Made by a program: the position numbers and the translations under genes
NCBI RefSeq assembly: GCF_005281345.1
Contig: NZ_SZXJ01000035.1
Span: 248,001-312,000 of the forward strand
Direction of reading: 5' to 3'
Source: Citrobacter sp. wls619
Lineage (GTDB): Bacteria > Pseudomonadota > Gammaproteobacteria > Enterobacterales > Enterobacteriaceae
Length of the DNA stretch: 64,000 nt
Shown: one piece after another, positions 44,457-54,273 of the stretch
Position numbering within the stretch: position 1 is the stretch's first letter
Layout: each line of letters opens with the position of its first letter
Notes under the pieces: generated by a model
The model's input: the letters and a program-made list of their open reading frames with translations, nothing else
Told to the model about the DNA's origin: nothing
The model's database searches: none

Positions 44457-45953
44457 ATGTTTACGTTTAAAAAGTGCCTGATTGCACTTTCTATTAACCT
44501 GGCCGTCGTTTCATCGGGTTTTGCCTGTACAACCCTGCTGGTTGGCAATGAAGCATCAGCGGACGGATCGATGTTGGTTGCCCGTAGTGCCGACAGCGAT
44601 GCCCTGAAAGCTCAACATTTTGTCATTCATCCGGCAAAACAGAATCAGACCGGTGTTTACAGCACCAAAGCGCATAATGGCGCAAATGATTTTACCTGGC
44701 CCCTGCCGAAAAACTCCCTGCGTTATACCACCGTTCCTAACTGGAAAACCCAACTGCACGGCGCAACCGGGTTTAACGAAGTGGGTGTTGGCGTAAGCGG
44801 TACAGAATCTATTTTTGCCTCGCCAAAAGCACTGGCAGTCGATCCGTACGTTGAGGATAAAGGGATCACCGAAGACGATATCCCGGACATTCTGCTGTCA
44901 CAGAGTAAAACCGCGCGGGAAGCCGTAGCACTGCTCGGCCATATCGTTGAAACCGCCGGTGCAGGTGAAGGCTTTGGGGTCGCCGTCGTGGATGATAACG
45001 AAATCTGGTATCTGGAGACCGGTAGCGGCCACCAGTGGATGGCGCAGAGATTGCCCAACAATCAGTACTTTGCCACCGGCAATCAGGGGCGTTTACAGGA
45101 TTACGATCCTAAAAACCCGGACATGATGGCATCGAAAAACCTGGTTGAGTTCGCCACTGAAAAAGGTCTTTACGATCAGGCAAAAGATGGCAAATTCAAC
45201 TTCTCCAAAGTCTATACCCGTGATGATGAACGCGACCGTAGCTATAACGATCCCCGTGTCTGGACCATCCAGAAAGAGTTCAATCCTTCTGTAAAACAGG
45301 ATATGGCTAACGGTCGTGAATTCCCGGTCTTCATGACGCCAGAGAAGAAAATGACGCTGGATGATGTGAAGGCGGTACTACGCAATCACTATGAAGGCAC
45401 CAGCCATGATCCCTATACCAACGGTCTGAACGGTAAAGAGCCGTGGCGTCCTGTCAGTGTGTTCCGTACCTACGAGGCACACGTCATGCAGGTCCGTCCG
45501 TGGTTGCCAAAAGAGATTGGTGAAACGACTTATATCGGTTTGGGTATGGCCGATCTCACCGCTTTCGTTCCGTACTACAGCGGTCTGAAAGCCTATCCGG
45601 CCAACTATACGATGGGTACAGATAAGGCGGACGATCAGTCTATCTACTGGAAATATCGTAAATTGCAGACGCTGACGATGACCGATTATCCGAAGCTCGC
45701 GCCAATCGTTAAAAAAGCCTACAAAGCGTGGGAAGATAAAGTGGCGAAGGAGCAAAAAGAGGTCGAAGCAGAATATTTGAAGATGGCGAAAACTGATAAG
45801 CCCGCCGCGGATAAGATGCTGAATGACTTCAACCTGCGCATCATGGCCGACGCCGAGAAGCTAACGGAAGACCTGACCAATCAGCTGTTCACCCTCCGCA
45901 CCAAAGACATTCAGTCTGATATCTTCTTTGCTAACGCCGCGAAGAAAGACTGA
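44457..45953 (+). CDS. secreted C69-family dipeptidase (PipD-like)
   Basis: The 498-residue protein is an N-terminal-nucleophile peptidase of family C69. A signal peptide (residues 1-23, ending SSGFA) precedes Cys24, which would be exposed as the catalytic nucleophile after cleavage (CTTLLVGNEAS ADGS pattern). Family segments GATGFNEVGVGVSGTES, ETAGAGEGFGVAVVDDNEIWYLETGSGHQW and HYEGTSHDPYTNG are present. ATG 44457 has GAGGG seven bases upstream. PipD of Salmonella SPI-5 is similar. It acts in the periplasm or outside the cell. Confidence 0.87.
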   Translation: MFTFKKCLIALSINLAVVSSGFACTTLLVGNEASADGSMLVARSADSDALKAQHFVIHPAKQNQTGVYSTKAHNGANDFTWPLPKNSLRYTTVPNWKTQLHGATGFNEVGVGVSGTESIFASPKALAVDPYVEDKGITEDDIPDILLSQSKTAREAVALLGHIVETAGAGEGFGVAVVDDNEIWYLETGSGHQWMAQRLPNNQYFATGNQGRLQDYDPKNPDMMASKNLVEFATEKGLYDQAKDGKFNFSKVYTRDDERDRSYNDPRVWTIQKEFNPSVKQDMANGREFPVFMTPEKKMTLDDVKAVLRNHYEGTSHDPYTNGLNGKEPWRPVSVFRTYEAHVMQVRPWLPKEIGETTYIGLGMADLTAFVPYYSGLKAYPANYTMGTDKADDQSIYWKYRKLQTLTMTDYPKLAPIVKKAYKAWEDKVAKEQKEVEAEYLKMAKTDKPAADKMLNDFNLRIMADAEKLTEDLTNQLFTLRTKDIQSDIFFANAAKKD

Positions 45954-45972
45954 GTAACGACGCGAAAATGTT

Positions 45973-46004
45973 CTGGCGTAAAGCGCGTATTAGCTTTGCG
46001 CCAG
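45973..46004. terminator. hairpin between dipeptidase and LysR genes
   Basis: CTGGCGTAAAGC and GCTTTGCGCCAG form a 12-bp stem with one G-T pair. It overlaps the last codons of the LysR gene, so it may serve both converging genes. Confidence 0.5.
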
Positions 46005-46898
46005 CATTTCACACCGCGCCTTCACCGCCTCGTGCAACAGGCGTACCGCCGTTGAAAGCTGCTTCCGATGCGGGCAAATCATATTCAGCGGGACTTTCTC
46101 TCCCTGATAATCCGTCATCAGCAGTTGTAATCGACCGTCACGCACATCTTCACTGACATCCAGCCACGACTTGTACGCTATCCCCTCACCGGCAATCGCC
46201 AGTCGGCGGATCACTTCAGCATCGTCGCTCATAATGGTGCCGGTTACCTGCACACTGCTGACCTCGCCGTTACGCGTAAACGTCCAGCGATCGTGCAGGC
46301 GCCCACGTAATACAAAGGTCATGGTATTCAGCTGTGCTAAATCATCCGGACATTGTGGCTCACCGTTTTGCAAAACCCACTCCGGAGAAGCCACCAGCAC
46401 ACGTCGGTTACCCGATGCAACGGGCAGCGCGATGTAAGACGCGTCTTCTGTATTGCCATAGCGAAACGCGACATCGACGGGGTCTTTAAAGACATCCGTG
46501 ACCTGATCGGAGAAGAAGATCCGCAGACGCAGCGCAGGATAGCGGCGTCGAAACGACTGAAAAACCGGCAGCAACAAATTCCGCCCGAGATCGGAAGGAA
46601 CGGCAATTTGCAGTGTGCCTGAAATTTCATCTTCCGGCGTCTGGATTTTTTGTAACCCGGCATGCATCACATCCAGCATCTGGCGGGCATAGGGCAACCA
46701 AACCTCGCCTTCCGGCGTCAGCCGCAGACTGCGTGTGGAACGGGCAAACAAGCGGATGGTCAACGTGGATTCCAGACGCTTGATGGCAGAACTGACCTGA
46801 GCGGGCTGGACACCAGCTTCGCGTGCGGCATCGCTAAAACTATTCAGCGCCGCGGCGCGGACAAACAACGTGAGATCTTCAAGCCGGAACATTTTCAC
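45990..46898 (-). CDS. LysR-family regulator
   Basis: The 302-residue LysR-type regulator has an N-terminal winged helix (residues 4-63, DLTLFVRAAALNSFSDAAREAGVQPAQVSSAIKRLE) and a periplasmic-binding-like effector domain. It belongs by look to the CrgA/DmlR-like subgroup. It is divergent from the zinc-type oxidoreductase and probably controls it and the following monooxygenase. The effector is unknown. Confidence 0.88.
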   Translation of the reverse strand: MKMFRLEDLTLFVRAAALNSFSDAAREAGVQPAQVSSAIKRLESTLTIRLFARSTRSLRLTPEGEVWLPYARQMLDVMHAGLQKIQTPEDEISGTLQIAVPSDLGRNLLLPVFQSFRRRYPALRLRIFFSDQVTDVFKDPVDVAFRYGNTEDASYIALPVASGNRRVLVASPEWVLQNGEPQCPDDLAQLNTMTFVLRGRLHDRWTFTRNGEVSSVQVTGTIMSDDAEVIRRLAIAGEGIAYKSWLDVSEDVRDGRLQLLMTDYQGEKVPLNMICPHRKQLSTAVRLLHEAVKARCEMLAQS

Positions 46899-46996
46899 TC
46901 CCCGAGTATAAGTCCTGTCGCCGTAGGGCTATTTTTCCCGTTCTGCTGCCGGTTTACCATCGAATTATTCAACTGATTCCTGTAACCGGAGAGACC

Positions 46997-48004
46997 ATGA
47001 AAGCCATCGCCATTACCCGCGCCGCAACCCACGGCAACAACATTGAATTTTTACACGAGATAGATCTGCCTGTTCCGGTTGCCACTGGACATGACCTGCT
47101 GGTTGAAGTGAAAGCCATTTCCGTCAATCCTGTCGATACCAAAGTTCGCGAAGGTTTCAATGCAGACGTGCCTCGCGTGCTGGGCTGGGATGCTGTGGGT
47201 GTCGTGAAATCCGTCGGTGAAGCGGTGACATTGTTCTCACCAGGTGATGAAGTCTGGTATGCCGGTGCGCTGGGTCGAGCCGGGAGTAACAGCGAATTTC
47301 AACTGGTTGATGAGCGCATTACCGCGCTGAAGCCGCAATCACTGGATAACGCATCTGCCGCAGCCCTGCCGCTGACCGCGATTACCGCATGGGAAATGTT
47401 GTTCGATCGCCTCGGCGTAGAGGAAGACGGCAACGAAAATGATATTTTATTGATTGTTGGCGCGGCTGGCGGCGTCGGCTCTATTCTGACGCAACTGGCC
47501 AGTAAATTGACGAAAATGACCGTGATCGGCACAGCATCACGCGCAGAAAGCCAGAAATGGGTCCGTGAAGCGGGTGCGCACCATGTGATTGATCACAGCA
47601 AACCGTTAACGGATGAGCTGGCGCGGATAGGAATCAAGGACGTAACACACGTTGCCAGCCTGAATAACACCGAGCAGCACTACCAACAAATCATTGCAGC
47701 ACTGGCTCCGCAGGGAAAACTGGCGTTGATCGATGATCCGCAAACGCTGGATGCACGTCCGCTAAAAGCCAAAAGTATTTCGCTGCACTGGGAATTTATG
47801 TTCACCCGTTCGATGTTTACCACCCATGACATCATTGCGCAGCACCAGTTATTAACGCGTGTAGCGCAGCTTATCGACAGTAACGTGATCCGCACGACAC
47901 TGGGCAAACATTTTGGCGCGATCACCGCGGCGAATCTGCAAAAAGCCCACACGCAAATTGAAACCGGTCGCTCGGTCGGCAAGATTGTGCTGGAGGGGTT
48001 TTAA
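46997..48004 (+). CDS. zinc-type alcohol dehydrogenase-like (quinone oxidoreductase) protein
   Basis: The 335-residue medium-chain dehydrogenase/reductase has the NADPH-binding loop LLIVGAAGGVGSILTQLA and the GWDAVGVV segment. The catalytic-zinc ligands of true alcohol dehydrogenases are missing, so it is a quinone- or enone-reductase type (ZADH family). GGAG precedes the start. The next gene begins one base after its stop, so they are co-transcribed, and the divergent LysR gene probably regulates both. Confidence 0.87.
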   Translation: MKAIAITRAATHGNNIEFLHEIDLPVPVATGHDLLVEVKAISVNPVDTKVREGFNADVPRVLGWDAVGVVKSVGEAVTLFSPGDEVWYAGALGRAGSNSEFQLVDERITALKPQSLDNASAAALPLTAITAWEMLFDRLGVEEDGNENDILLIVGAAGGVGSILTQLASKLTKMTVIGTASRAESQKWVREAGAHHVIDHSKPLTDELARIGIKDVTHVASLNNTEQHYQQIIAALAPQGKLALIDDPQTLDARPLKAKSISLHWEFMFTRSMFTTHDIIAQHQLLTRVAQLIDSNVIRTTLGKHFGAITAANLQKAHTQIETGRSVGKIVLEGF

Positions 48005-48005
48005 C

Positions 48006-48311
48006 ATGTCTGATTCAGAAGTAATTTCAATTATTGCGGTACTGAAAGCCAGACCGGGGAAAATCGACGCACTGAAACAGGCGCTGCAGGCCCTGCTACT
48101 GCCCACACGTCGGGAACCAGGAAATATTGAGTATGACCTGTTCCAGTTGCGCGACACGCCAGATGTATTCTACGTGCGCGAATCCTGGCGCGGTCAGGCC
48201 GGCCTGGACGAGCATATCGCTCTGCCACATTTCCAGGCCTTTATTCTGCAAATGAACGAACTGCTAGCCGAACCGCTACGGCTGGATTATCTGACGCCGA
48301 TTGCACCTTGA
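48006..48311 (+). CDS. ABM-domain (antibiotic biosynthesis monooxygenase-like) protein
   Basis: The 101-residue ferredoxin-like protein has the ABM layout: ISIIAVLKARPGKIDALKQAL, then REPGNIEYDLFQ, YVRESWRGQAGLDEHIALPHFQAF. Small dimers of this type act as cofactor-free oxygenases on quinones, matching the quinone-reductase-type neighbour. ATG 48006 has GGAGGGG seven bases upstream; the longer frame overlaps the neighbour and is rejected. Confidence 0.87.
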   Translation: MSDSEVISIIAVLKARPGKIDALKQALQALLLPTRREPGNIEYDLFQLRDTPDVFYVRESWRGQAGLDEHIALPHFQAFILQMNELLAEPLRLDYLTPIAP

Positions 48312-48427
48312 TATTATCGCCAGCCCCCTGCCGAGCGGGGGGCATTGCCAGCCATGCCCCCCTCGCTTCGCTATCTCTGCTATGATGCCTGCACACAAAT
48401 AAGACAAAACAACATGTAGAGGAAAAG

Positions 48428-49330
48428 ATGAGTTCCACCAGAAGAGGGATGATGAACGTCCTGATTGCCGCCGTATTGTGGGGAAGTTCAGGCGTTTGTG
48501 CACAGTACATTATGGAGCAGAGCCAGATGTCGTCACAGTTTCTGACCATGACGCGCCTGATTTTCGCCGGACTCATTCTGCTGATGCTCTCTTTTGTGCA
48601 CGGCGACAAAGTCTTCTCCATTATCAAAAACCGCAAAGATGCCATCAGCCTGCTGATTTTCTCGGTGGTTGGCGCACTCACTGTCCAGCTAACCTTCCTG
48701 CTGACCATTGAAAAATCCAACGCCGCGACCGCGACAGTACTGCAGTTTTTGTCACCAACCATTATCGTGGCGTGGTTCTCCGTGGTGCGCAAAGCGCGAC
48801 CGGGGATTCTAGTGCTGACCGCGATCTTCACCTCGCTTATCGGCACCTTCTTGCTGGTCACCCACGGTAACCCGACGTCGCTGTCCATTTCACCTGCCGC
48901 ACTGTTCTGGGGTATCGCTTCTGCATTCGCCGCGGCTTTTTATACCACCTATCCTTCCACACTAATTGCACGGTACGGTACGCTGCCGGTCGTCGGCTGG
49001 AGCATGTTAATCGGCGGTCTGATCCTGCTCCCGTTCTATGCCGGGCAAGGAACAAACTTTGTGGTGAATGGCAGTTTGATTCTGGCGTTTTTCTATCTGG
49101 TGGTTATCGGCACGTCGCTGACGTTCAGTCTGTACCTGAAAGGTGCGCAGATGATTGGCGGACCGAAAGCGAGCATTTTGAGCTGCGCGGAACCGCTGAG
49201 TAGCGCGTTGCTGTCTCTGTTGTTGCTGGGCATTACATTCACCCTACCTGACTGGCTGGGCACACTGCTGATCCTCTCTTCCGTGGTGCTGATCTCAATG
49301 GACTCCCGCCGCCGCGCCAAAGCGGTTTAA
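48428..49330 (+). CDS. yicL: EamA-family transporter YicL
   Basis: YicL is a ten-span inner-membrane protein of the drug/metabolite transporter superfamily with two EamA repeats (residues about 8-140 and 150-290). The 300 residues and the start [19 protein letters not shown] match the E. coli/Salmonella gene, located between selC and nlpA. The substrate is not known. It converges on nlpA with a 28-base gap. Confidence 0.92.
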   Translation: MSSTRRGMMNVLIAAVLWGSSGVCAQYIMEQSQMSSQFLTMTRLIFAGLILLMLSFVHGDKVFSIIKNRKDAISLLIFSVVGALTVQLTFLLTIEKSNAATATVLQFLSPTIIVAWFSVVRKARPGILVLTAIFTSLIGTFLLVTHGNPTSLSISPAALFWGIASAFAAAFYTTYPSTLIARYGTLPVVGWSMLIGGLILLPFYAGQGTNFVVNGSLILAFFYLVVIGTSLTFSLYLKGAQMIGGPKASILSCAEPLSSALLSLLLLGITFTLPDWLGTLLILSSVVLISMDSRRRAKAV

Positions 49331-49358
49331 TACCCACCGGCGCGGCAACGGGCTACGA

Positions 49359-50177
49359 TTACCAGCCCGGAACCGCGCCGCCGTTAAAGATAGTTTCTGC
49401 CGCCTTCGCCACTTCCGGTGACTGATAAGATTGCAGGAATTCTTTTACATTCTCGGCATCTTTATTGTCTTCTCTAGCCACCAGGATATTCACGTACGGT
49501 GAATTTTTGTCTTCTATAAACACGCTGTCATGCACCGGAGAAAGTCCGGTTTGCTGAATATAAGTGGTACTGATAATCGCCACATCCACTTTCTGATCGT
49601 CCAGCACACGCGGTAACTGCGCACCTTCCAGCTCCATAATATTCAGATGCCGTGGATTATCGGTGATATCCAGCGCCGTTGGCAGCAGGCCAGTATCCGC
49701 TTTCAGAGTGATTAATTTCTCTTTTTGCAGCAGTAACAGCGCCCGTCCGAGGTTAGTCGGATCGTTAGGAATGGCAATCGTCGCACCGTCTTTCAGCTCA
49801 GCAAGGGTTTTGATTTTTTTCGAATAGCCGGCCATTGGGAAAACAAAGGTATTACCCACCGCCACCAGCTTATAACCGTGCGCTTTATTATCTTGTTCAA
49901 GGAACGGACGATGCTGGAAGACATTGGCATCCAGTTCACCGTGATTGGTGGCATCGTTGGGCAGCAGTGAACCACTAAATCCAACCAGTTCGACATCCAG
50001 GCCGTACTTCTCTTTAGCCACTTTCTTCGCAACTTCCGCGACATCCTGCTCTGCGCCGTTAATTACGCCGACTTTGATATGTTTCGCATCGCTGCTTTGC
50101 TGATCGCAACCAGCCAGCAGTAATCCCGCCAGCAATACTGCCGCCCCGGCCCCGAAATGAGGTATCTTCAGTTTCAC
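49359..50177 (-). CDS. nlpA: inner-membrane lipoprotein NlpA (MetQ-like)
   Basis: NlpA is a 272-residue lipoprotein of the methionine-binding MetQ family; in E. coli it is anchored to the inner membrane and is a minor methionine uptake protein. The lipobox LLAGC places the lipid on Cys24, followed by Asp, the inner-membrane retention signal. The binding domain follows from KHIKVGVINGAEQDV to GGAVPGW. Length and sequence fit E. coli NlpA closely. Confidence 0.96.
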   Translation of the reverse strand: MKLKIPHFGAGAAVLLAGLLLAGCDQQSSDAKHIKVGVINGAEQDVAEVAKKVAKEKYGLDVELVGFSGSLLPNDATNHGELDANVFQHRPFLEQDNKAHGYKLVAVGNTFVFPMAGYSKKIKTLAELKDGATIAIPNDPTNLGRALLLLQKEKLITLKADTGLLPTALDITDNPRHLNIMELEGAQLPRVLDDQKVDVAIISTTYIQQTGLSPVHDSVFIEDKNSPYVNILVAREDNKDAENVKEFLQSYQSPEVAKAAETIFNGGAVPGW

Positions 50178-50300
50178 GTTTTATCCTTTTGCAATAACCG
50201 CCTGATGGGTAATGAAATGACTATAGCGGGAAGGCCGCTGCGGTTTAAAAAACGAAAAAGCATCAGCAAGAAGAAAAAAGCATAACGGGAAAAAGATAAG

Positions 50301-50783
50301 TTAGTCGGAAGATGCCGTTAGTTCATCACTTGAAAGCCCGGTGATAATTAGCACCAGTTCACGATCGATTCCCTTCTCAAGCATGGCATGGGCTATCCGC
50401 AACGCTTCGTCCTTTTTACCTTCGCGTTTGCCTTCGAGTTTGCCTTCTAGCCCCCCTGTCCTTCGCCCCGACTCACGTAAGCATTCTGCAATTGTCATTA
50501 ATCTCTCCTTATGTTGGGGAACGCGCAGGGCAACTTCTCGAATAAACGCCTCAAAACGCGGTGCGCTGCCAGACTGCACCAGGTAATTAAATAGCGTTTC
50601 TACCTGACTGTCATTAGCGTGTCCCTTAATCAGCAGAGCAACCAGTTTATCGACCAGCACCATCAAATCGCGCTCACGTATATGCTTCTGGACAAGTTCC
50701 AGTAGCGCACACAACATCAGGGAATAGCGTTCGCAAAAATGCCCGGAAAGCGTGAGCACCTCCGGGCATTTTTTATGCGCCAT
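50301..50783 (-). pseudogene. remnant of an Rpn-family (PDDEXK) recombination nuclease
   Basis: Only the C-terminal half of an Rpn (Transposase_31) protein remains: [60 protein letters not shown], the repeat [31 protein letters not shown] and the ending SSDEL. Full proteins are about 300 residues and their N-terminal half holds the nuclease site, which is absent. The first 20 codons of this frame are unrelated sequence. It therefore cannot cut DNA. Confidence 0.8.
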
Positions 50784-50798
50784 CCGGCGATAGCGACA

Positions 50799-51542
50799 TC
50801 ACACCAGGGCTTTGACTATCTCCATCAACCTGACGACATCTTCAGGTCGGGTATTGCCGGTCTGTGGGTCGATAATCGAGCTGTAAACATGCGGCATGAC
50901 GCGGGGTACTCCCGCCTGCAGACAGGTTTGCAGGATAATGCCGAAGTTATCAAGATCGATTCCACCGGTCGGTTCAATCAATGTCATGCCGTTTCGCGCC
51001 GCGGTCGTCGCCAGTGCGTACAGCTCAGGCAGAGACTGCTCACCGCCCATCGGGAAGAACTTCGCCGCGTGAGCCCCTGAATCGAGCATCATACGTACTG
51101 CTGCATCGCAGGAAACGCGGGCTGGTGTGCCCTGGCTGCTACTGACACCGGTCGAGATCAACACTTCCCCCGGCGTGCCCGTCGGGCTGACCAATGCGTT
51201 GATATGGGTCTGTTCACCGCCCGTTGCCGCCAGGGCGCCTGCCGCAAACCCACAGCCGGTAAAGGTCTGGTTGACGTGTGCCGGATGGACCTGTGAGGCA
51301 ATCATCGCCGCTTTATAATACTGCGCCGGGTCGCCCGCCCCCAGCCCTACAGAGATTGACGGCACATCTTCCATCCAGCGTTTAACTTCGCGGACCCCTT
51401 CCTCCACCGAAGCAAATTGGGCGGAAAGTATGCCGATCACCGCATGGCCTTCAGCAGCCTCATAGATCTCCCGCGCATTGGCGATATCCTTCGCCAGTAC
51501 GTTAATGGCCACTTTATTACGATAAAAATTAATCTGCTGCAT
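50799..51542 (-). CDS. dgaF: 2-dehydro-3-deoxy-6-phosphogluconate aldolase of the dga pathway
   Basis: DgaF splits 2-keto-3-deoxy-6-phosphogluconate into pyruvate and glyceraldehyde-3-phosphate, the last step of D-glucosaminate use. The 247-residue KDGP-aldolase-family protein starts at ATG 51542, with AAGGAG ten bases upstream, and overlaps dgaE by 14 bases. It has the (beta/alpha)8 segments YRNKVAINVLAKD, KFFPMGGEQSLPEL (Schiff-base Lys region) and LIEPTGGIDLDNFG. The order dgaABCDEF with the regulator upstream matches Salmonella. Confidence 0.87.
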   Translation of the reverse strand: MQQINFYRNKVAINVLAKDIANAREIYEAAEGHAVIGILSAQFASVEEGVREVKRWMEDVPSISVGLGAGDPAQYYKAAMIASQVHPAHVNQTFTGCGFAAGALAATGGEQTHINALVSPTGTPGEVLISTGVSSSQGTPARVSCDAAVRMMLDSGAHAAKFFPMGGEQSLPELYALATTAARNGMTLIEPTGGIDLDNFGIILQTCLQAGVPRVMPHVYSSIIDPQTGNTRPEDVVRLMEIVKALV

Positions 51543-52638
51543 GCTCTGCAATCTCCTTTAATCGTGCCACGATCAACGCCATTTCCCCTTCGGCGACCGT
51601 ACGCGGGTCAAGGCTAAAAACCCCCTGATGAAGGTTGTAACGGCGAGCGTAAATCGCGATTTCACCCTCTCGCAGTTGCGCTTCTACGGCGTAAGCATCC
51701 AGCCCCAGCACCCGCGCATTCACCCGAATACGAATCCGCCAGATGGCGCGTCCAGCCTCATCCTGCTCGATATCCGCATCCAGTCCACGGATCTCTGAAA
51801 TCGCCTGCACCACGGGGCGGAGCTCTTCGGCGGTGACCACGGTTTGTCCCTGATGGTAGTTTTCCAGGGCATACACCAGCCCAACCATATTCTCTTTGCC
51901 GATTTTCATCGCCCGGGCAATTCCGTGATGCTGAGCCTTACAGGCCGCAATCCACTGTTTCTTCCCGGTGATAAATCCGGAGGTCGGCGCGTTAAAGGCT
52001 TTTGCCCCGCTGTAGACCACCATATCCGCCCCGCTTGCTACCCAGGCGTGTAAATCTTCCTCGGCGGCGGCATCGACAATCAGCGGCAGGTTGTGAATCT
52101 GCGCAACCTGCACAAAATCGGCAATACCCAACATGCCTTTCTGCACGCAGTGGTGCGATTTCACGTACAGCAGCGCGGCGGTGTTGTCGGTAATCGCGCT
52201 CTCCAGCTGCCAGCGGGCCGCCAGATTACTTGAGCCAACCTCCACCACCCGCCCGCCGCCCAAACGGATGGCGCTGGTGATGGGCGCACCGTAGTCCACG
52301 TTGTGCCCGCGCAATATAACCACTTCATTAGCCATACCCGCGCTGTCCGGCATCATCGTGACTCTTGCCTGGTCACCGCGGGTAATGGCCGCGGCAACAG
52401 CGATGGCAATACCCGCCGACGCACAGGAGGTGACATAGCTGTCTTCCGCGCCGGTATAGCGGGAAACCAGCTCGCCGGTACGGTCCACCAGCCGATCAAT
52501 TTCAACAAAGGCTGAGGCCGCTCGTGCGGTGGCCTGCATCACTTCCGGGGCCACGCTGGAAACACCCAAAATGGTCATCTTGCCGCAGGCGTTAATGACC
52601 TGTTTTAGCCCCAACTGTTGATAGATATTTTGCGTCAT
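51529..52638 (-). CDS. dgaE: D-glucosaminate-6-phosphate ammonia-lyase
   Basis: DgaE is a PLP enzyme of the SelA-like fold that deaminates and dehydrates D-glucosaminate-6-phosphate to 2-keto-3-deoxy-6-phosphogluconate and ammonia. The 369 residues show INACGKMTILGVSSVAPEV at the start, the PLP-site Asp region LIVDAAAEEDLHAW, and the lysine in VVYSGAKAFNAPTSG. It lies 3 bases after dgaD and overlaps dgaF. Confidence 0.9.
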   Translation of the reverse strand: MTQNIYQQLGLKQVINACGKMTILGVSSVAPEVMQATARAASAFVEIDRLVDRTGELVSRYTGAEDSYVTSCASAGIAIAVAAAITRGDQARVTMMPDSAGMANEVVILRGHNVDYGAPITSAIRLGGGRVVEVGSSNLAARWQLESAITDNTAALLYVKSHHCVQKGMLGIADFVQVAQIHNLPLIVDAAAEEDLHAWVASGADMVVYSGAKAFNAPTSGFITGKKQWIAACKAQHHGIARAMKIGKENMVGLVYALENYHQGQTVVTAEELRPVVQAISEIRGLDADIEQDEAGRAIWRIRIRVNARVLGLDAYAVEAQLREGEIAIYARRYNLHQGVFSLDPRTVAEGEMALIVARLKEIAEHAAD

Positions 52639-52641
52639 GGC

Positions 52642-53502
52642 TTACAGCACTCCCAGCAGCGAACAGACCACGCTGAGCGCGACAATCGACAGCAAAATCG
52701 TGGTATAACGCGGCCCTTTCTTCACCAGGTAGAAGTAAATGGCGAACACCGCCGCCAGCGGTAACAGACCGGGGGCAATAGAGTCGAGGATTTGCTGAAC
52801 CACCACTTCAGAACCTTTCAGGGCACTGAGTTTTAACGGCGTGGTGATCTTGACGTAGCTAGCAGAAAGCGCCCCCATCATGATCAAGCCCAGCACGTTC
52901 GCGCCGTAGATAAGCTCCTTTATTCGCCCTCCCTGCAGCAGGCCAATAATCGAGTCACGCCCCAGCGTATAGCCTTTGTGAACCATGCCATAGCTGATTG
53001 CCAGCGTAATAGCAGGATAGAGAATTAACGGCACAATTCCGCCCATCGCGCTGCCATTGGCGGCGAACGGGATGAATATAGCAATTAACAACGGCATCAC
53101 GGCGGCCCAGATGATGGAGTCCCCCATCCCGGCCAGCGGTCCCATCAGTCCGGTTTTAATCCCGGTGATGGAGGCATCGCTGATCGGCTCGCCGCGGGTT
53201 TTCTGTTCCTCCATCGCAATGGAGATCCCCTGAATCACCGCCCCGAACGTCTGCTCCGAGTTGAAGAAGTTCAAATGGCGTTTCAGCGCTTCAACCTGCT
53301 CCTCTTTTTGCGGGTAGAGTTTTTTGATGATCGGCGTCATTGAGGCGCAGAAAATCAGGCTCTGCAATCGCTCATAGGAGCTGGAAACTTCCGCGCCCAG
53401 CCAGTAGATAAACCAGGCTTTGGTGATGTCGGCTTTGGTCAGCGTGCCGCTTTCACGCGCACGCTCCACCAGTTCATGCTGCATTACGTCGCTGCTCATC
53501 AT
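52642..53502 (-). CDS. dgaD: PTS mannose-family subunit IID (D-glucosaminate)
   Basis: This 286-residue EIID is one half of the mannose-family membrane channel. It has DITKAWFIYWLGAEVSSSYERLQ near the start, the GLMGPLAGMGDSIIWA segment typical of IID, and a C-terminal membrane span. Its start overlaps the dgaC stop as ATGA. Confidence 0.92.
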   Translation of the reverse strand: MMSSDVMQHELVERARESGTLTKADITKAWFIYWLGAEVSSSYERLQSLIFCASMTPIIKKLYPQKEEQVEALKRHLNFFNSEQTFGAVIQGISIAMEEQKTRGEPISDASITGIKTGLMGPLAGMGDSIIWAAVMPLLIAIFIPFAANGSAMGGIVPLILYPAITLAISYGMVHKGYTLGRDSIIGLLQGGRIKELIYGANVLGLIMMGALSASYVKITTPLKLSALKGSEVVVQQILDSIAPGLLPLAAVFAIYFYLVKKGPRYTTILLSIVALSVVCSLLGVL

Positions 53503-54248
53503 GCTGCTCCTTCATTTTTCGCCAGACCTTTAATCAGGAAGGCCACGCAGGTACCAAAGATTGCCATCGCCATGATGTCCACCTTCAGGTACAGCACCGC
53601 AAAGAAACCACCGATAAACCATGGCAGCAGGCTCTTTTTACCGATCACCATAATGGTGATGGCGAAGCCCAGCGCCGGCAGAATGCCGCCCATAATTTCA
53701 AAGGAGTGCGTCAGCCAGTGCGGCATCAGCTTCAGGAAGCTTTCCACTACGTCCTGACCAAAATAGTTAGCGGCGAAGACTACCGGAAAACGCAGCACCA
53801 GCCCGAGCAACGCCGGGTAGAGGAATGCACAGCGCATAATGCCCGCCATGTTTGCCGTTTCCGCATGCTTGTCGGCCATATGTACCCACGCGGCGTTTAA
53901 CGTGCGACGCAGCTGGTCGAGGAACACGCCGATAACACCGAACGGAATAGCCAGTGCGATAGCCAGGTTCGGGTCCATGCCAGCCTTCACGGCGATAGGA
54001 ATTGAAATACAGGCAGCCAGCGCTGGATCAGAGGGCACGTTGCCGCCCGGTGTAGACGTCACGCCGAGGTAGACCAGCTGCATACCTGCGCCAATAATCA
54101 TCGCCGTTTCCATGTTGCCCAACAGCAGGCCAACAAATACGGCAATCACCACTGGCTGTAGCAGCATGGCGGAGAAGGTGTAGCCAAGACGTAATCGGGC
54201 AAACCAGTAATACAACCCCATCAGGCTTGCAAAGACTAAAGTATCCAT
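53499..54248 (-). CDS. dgaC: PTS mannose-family subunit IIC (D-glucosaminate)
   Basis: The 249-residue EIIC spans the membrane about eight times and forms the sugar path together with IID. The family segment GAGMQLVYLGVTSTPGGNVPSDPALAACISIPIA is present. It sits 25 bases after dgaB and overlaps dgaD by four bases. Confidence 0.92.
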   Translation of the reverse strand: MDTLVFASLMGLYYWFARLRLGYTFSAMLLQPVVIAVFVGLLLGNMETAMIIGAGMQLVYLGVTSTPGGNVPSDPALAACISIPIAVKAGMDPNLAIALAIPFGVIGVFLDQLRRTLNAAWVHMADKHAETANMAGIMRCAFLYPALLGLVLRFPVVFAANYFGQDVVESFLKLMPHWLTHSFEIMGGILPALGFAITIMVIGKKSLLPWFIGGFFAVLYLKVDIMAMAIFGTCVAFLIKGLAKNEGAA

Positions 54249-54273
54249 AATTATTTACCCTGTTATCAGAGGA

